13,176 nt of DNA from the NCBI GenBank assembly GCA_027943245.1, contig JANDJZ010001269.1:1-13176 (forward strand), read 5' to 3'. Source of the stretch: Acanthamoeba sp. SK_2022b (lineage: Eukaryota; Discosea; Longamoebia; Acanthamoebidae). The notes beneath the pieces were generated by a model that worked only from the letters and a program-made list of their open reading frames with translations, searched no databases and was not told the DNA's origin. Shown one piece after another: positions 12,650 through 13,176 of this stretch. Position 1 is the stretch's first letter. Every line of letters begins with the position of its first letter. The translations under genes and the position numbers were made by a program.

Positions 12650-13176
12650 CGTGCGTGTGTGCGTTGTAGGCTGGAACGCCGCGCTTGCTCTCGTCTGCGG
12701 TAACCCGCTGCTCTGGTGCGTAGAGACAGAGCGTCGCCTCTCGAGTCCAGCAAACAGAGGTCTCATTGTGGTGTGGTGCCGACAGGAAGGGCGCCCCCTC
12801 GACCAACCTGTGCACGCTGGCCACCCAGCGCATCATCCAGCGCGTGCTGGAGCGCAACGGCATGCCCGGCTCCATCTGCGTGGCCCTCACCGGCGGCGCC
12901 GAGATCGGCGAGGCCATCGCCAAGGACCCGCGCGTGCCGCTGGTCTCCTTCACCGGCAGTACGCAGGTGGGCAAGCGCGTGGGCACCCAGGTCGCGTCGC
13001 GCATGGGCCGCAGCCTCCTCGAGCTCGGCGGCAACAACGCCATCACCGGTAACCCCTCTCCCAACCCCAGCGAGCACATGCGCGCACGAACACGGCGCCT
13101 TGCTGATCTCTACCCCCCCTCGCCGTGTGTGCAGTGTTGGACGATGCCGACCTCACGCTGGCTGTCCGCAGCATTC
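11651..13176 (+). CDS. ALDH7A1: ALDH7A1/antiquitin-type aldehyde dehydrogenase (3' truncated)
   Basis: NAD-dependent alpha-aminoadipic semialdehyde dehydrogenase of lysine catabolism; the family also oxidises betaine aldehyde and lipid-peroxidation aldehydes. Exons: 11651-11965, 12106-12310, 12431-12517, 12670-12715, 12786-13048, 13135-13176 (runs off the edge), about 319 residues. The first 30 or so residues are Arg/Ser-rich without acids ([10 protein letters not shown] start), a mitochondrial presequence, which favours ATG 11651. Antiquitin hallmarks: [36 protein letters not shown] with the oxyanion-hole Asn196; [15 protein letters not shown] (NAD-binding turn, about 273-280); and [10 protein letters not shown] with the general-base Glu297. 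The nucleophilic Cys lies beyond the window. Introns 2 and 3 carry long TG repeats. Confidence 0.95.
12370..12426 (+). repeat. (TG)28 microsatellite in ALDH intron 2
   Basis: 57 nt of uninterrupted TG in intron 12311-12430, ending 4 nt before the exon (tract, then CTAG). It takes the place of a normal polypyrimidine tract. Confidence 0.97.
12572..12664 (+). repeat. (TG)n/(TGCG)n microsatellite in ALDH intron 3
   Basis: About 37 TG units (12572-12645) followed by imperfect TGCG units, in intron 12518-12669, again abutting the acceptor (TTGTAG at 12664-12669). Confidence 0.95.

Noticed and set aside
12494..12766. Minus-strand frame encoding a His-Thr repeat protein
   Set aside because: It is the complement of the TG microsatellite in ALDH intron 3; low complexity, no independent support.

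Overview
This is a GC-rich, very intron-dense nuclear segment from a free-living protist, most likely an Acanthamoeba-like amoebozoan. That is an inference from several features: short GT-AG introns (about 60-150 nt), exons as short as 46 nt, tightly packed genes, TG/CA microsatellites inside introns, and eukaryote-only gene families. I see no bacterial operon, CRISPR array, insertion sequence, tRNA or rRNA. Every gene model below was spliced by hand. Exon phases were checked, and total exon length is a multiple of three wherever both ends lie in the window.

Layout. (1) 1-516 (+): last three exons of an unidentified alpha-helical protein. (2) 759-1901 (+): complete six-exon phospholipid scramblase. 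(3) 1965-5371 (-): complete 15-exon orthologue of Ecdysoneless (ECD/SGT1), convergent with the scramblase and only 63 bp from it. (4) 5372-6013: divergent promoter region. (5) 6014-9586 (+): complete seven-exon gene for a protein of about 1022 aa with a basic nuclear signal, a tandem pair of C2H2 fingers and two unassigned conserved-looking blocks. I recognise no family. (6) 9881-11363 (+): six-exon divergent mitochondrial-carrier (SLC25) protein whose signature motifs are all degenerate. (7) 11651-13176 (+): first six exons of an ALDH7A1 (antiquitin)-type aldehyde dehydrogenase with a mitochondrial presequence, running off the right edge.

The genes do not form one pathway. They are neighbouring housekeeping genes: membrane lipid scrambling, a splicing/assembly cofactor, a probable nuclear nucleic-acid-binding protein, a mitochondrial membrane protein, and lysine/aldehyde catabolism in mitochondria. 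The points most worth a second look are the orphan zinc-finger protein, with a competing 3' splice site that would truncate it; the coding-like segment wedged between the carrier stop and the ALDH start; the SLC25 protein with eroded motifs; and the long TG tracts next to two consecutive ALDH acceptors.
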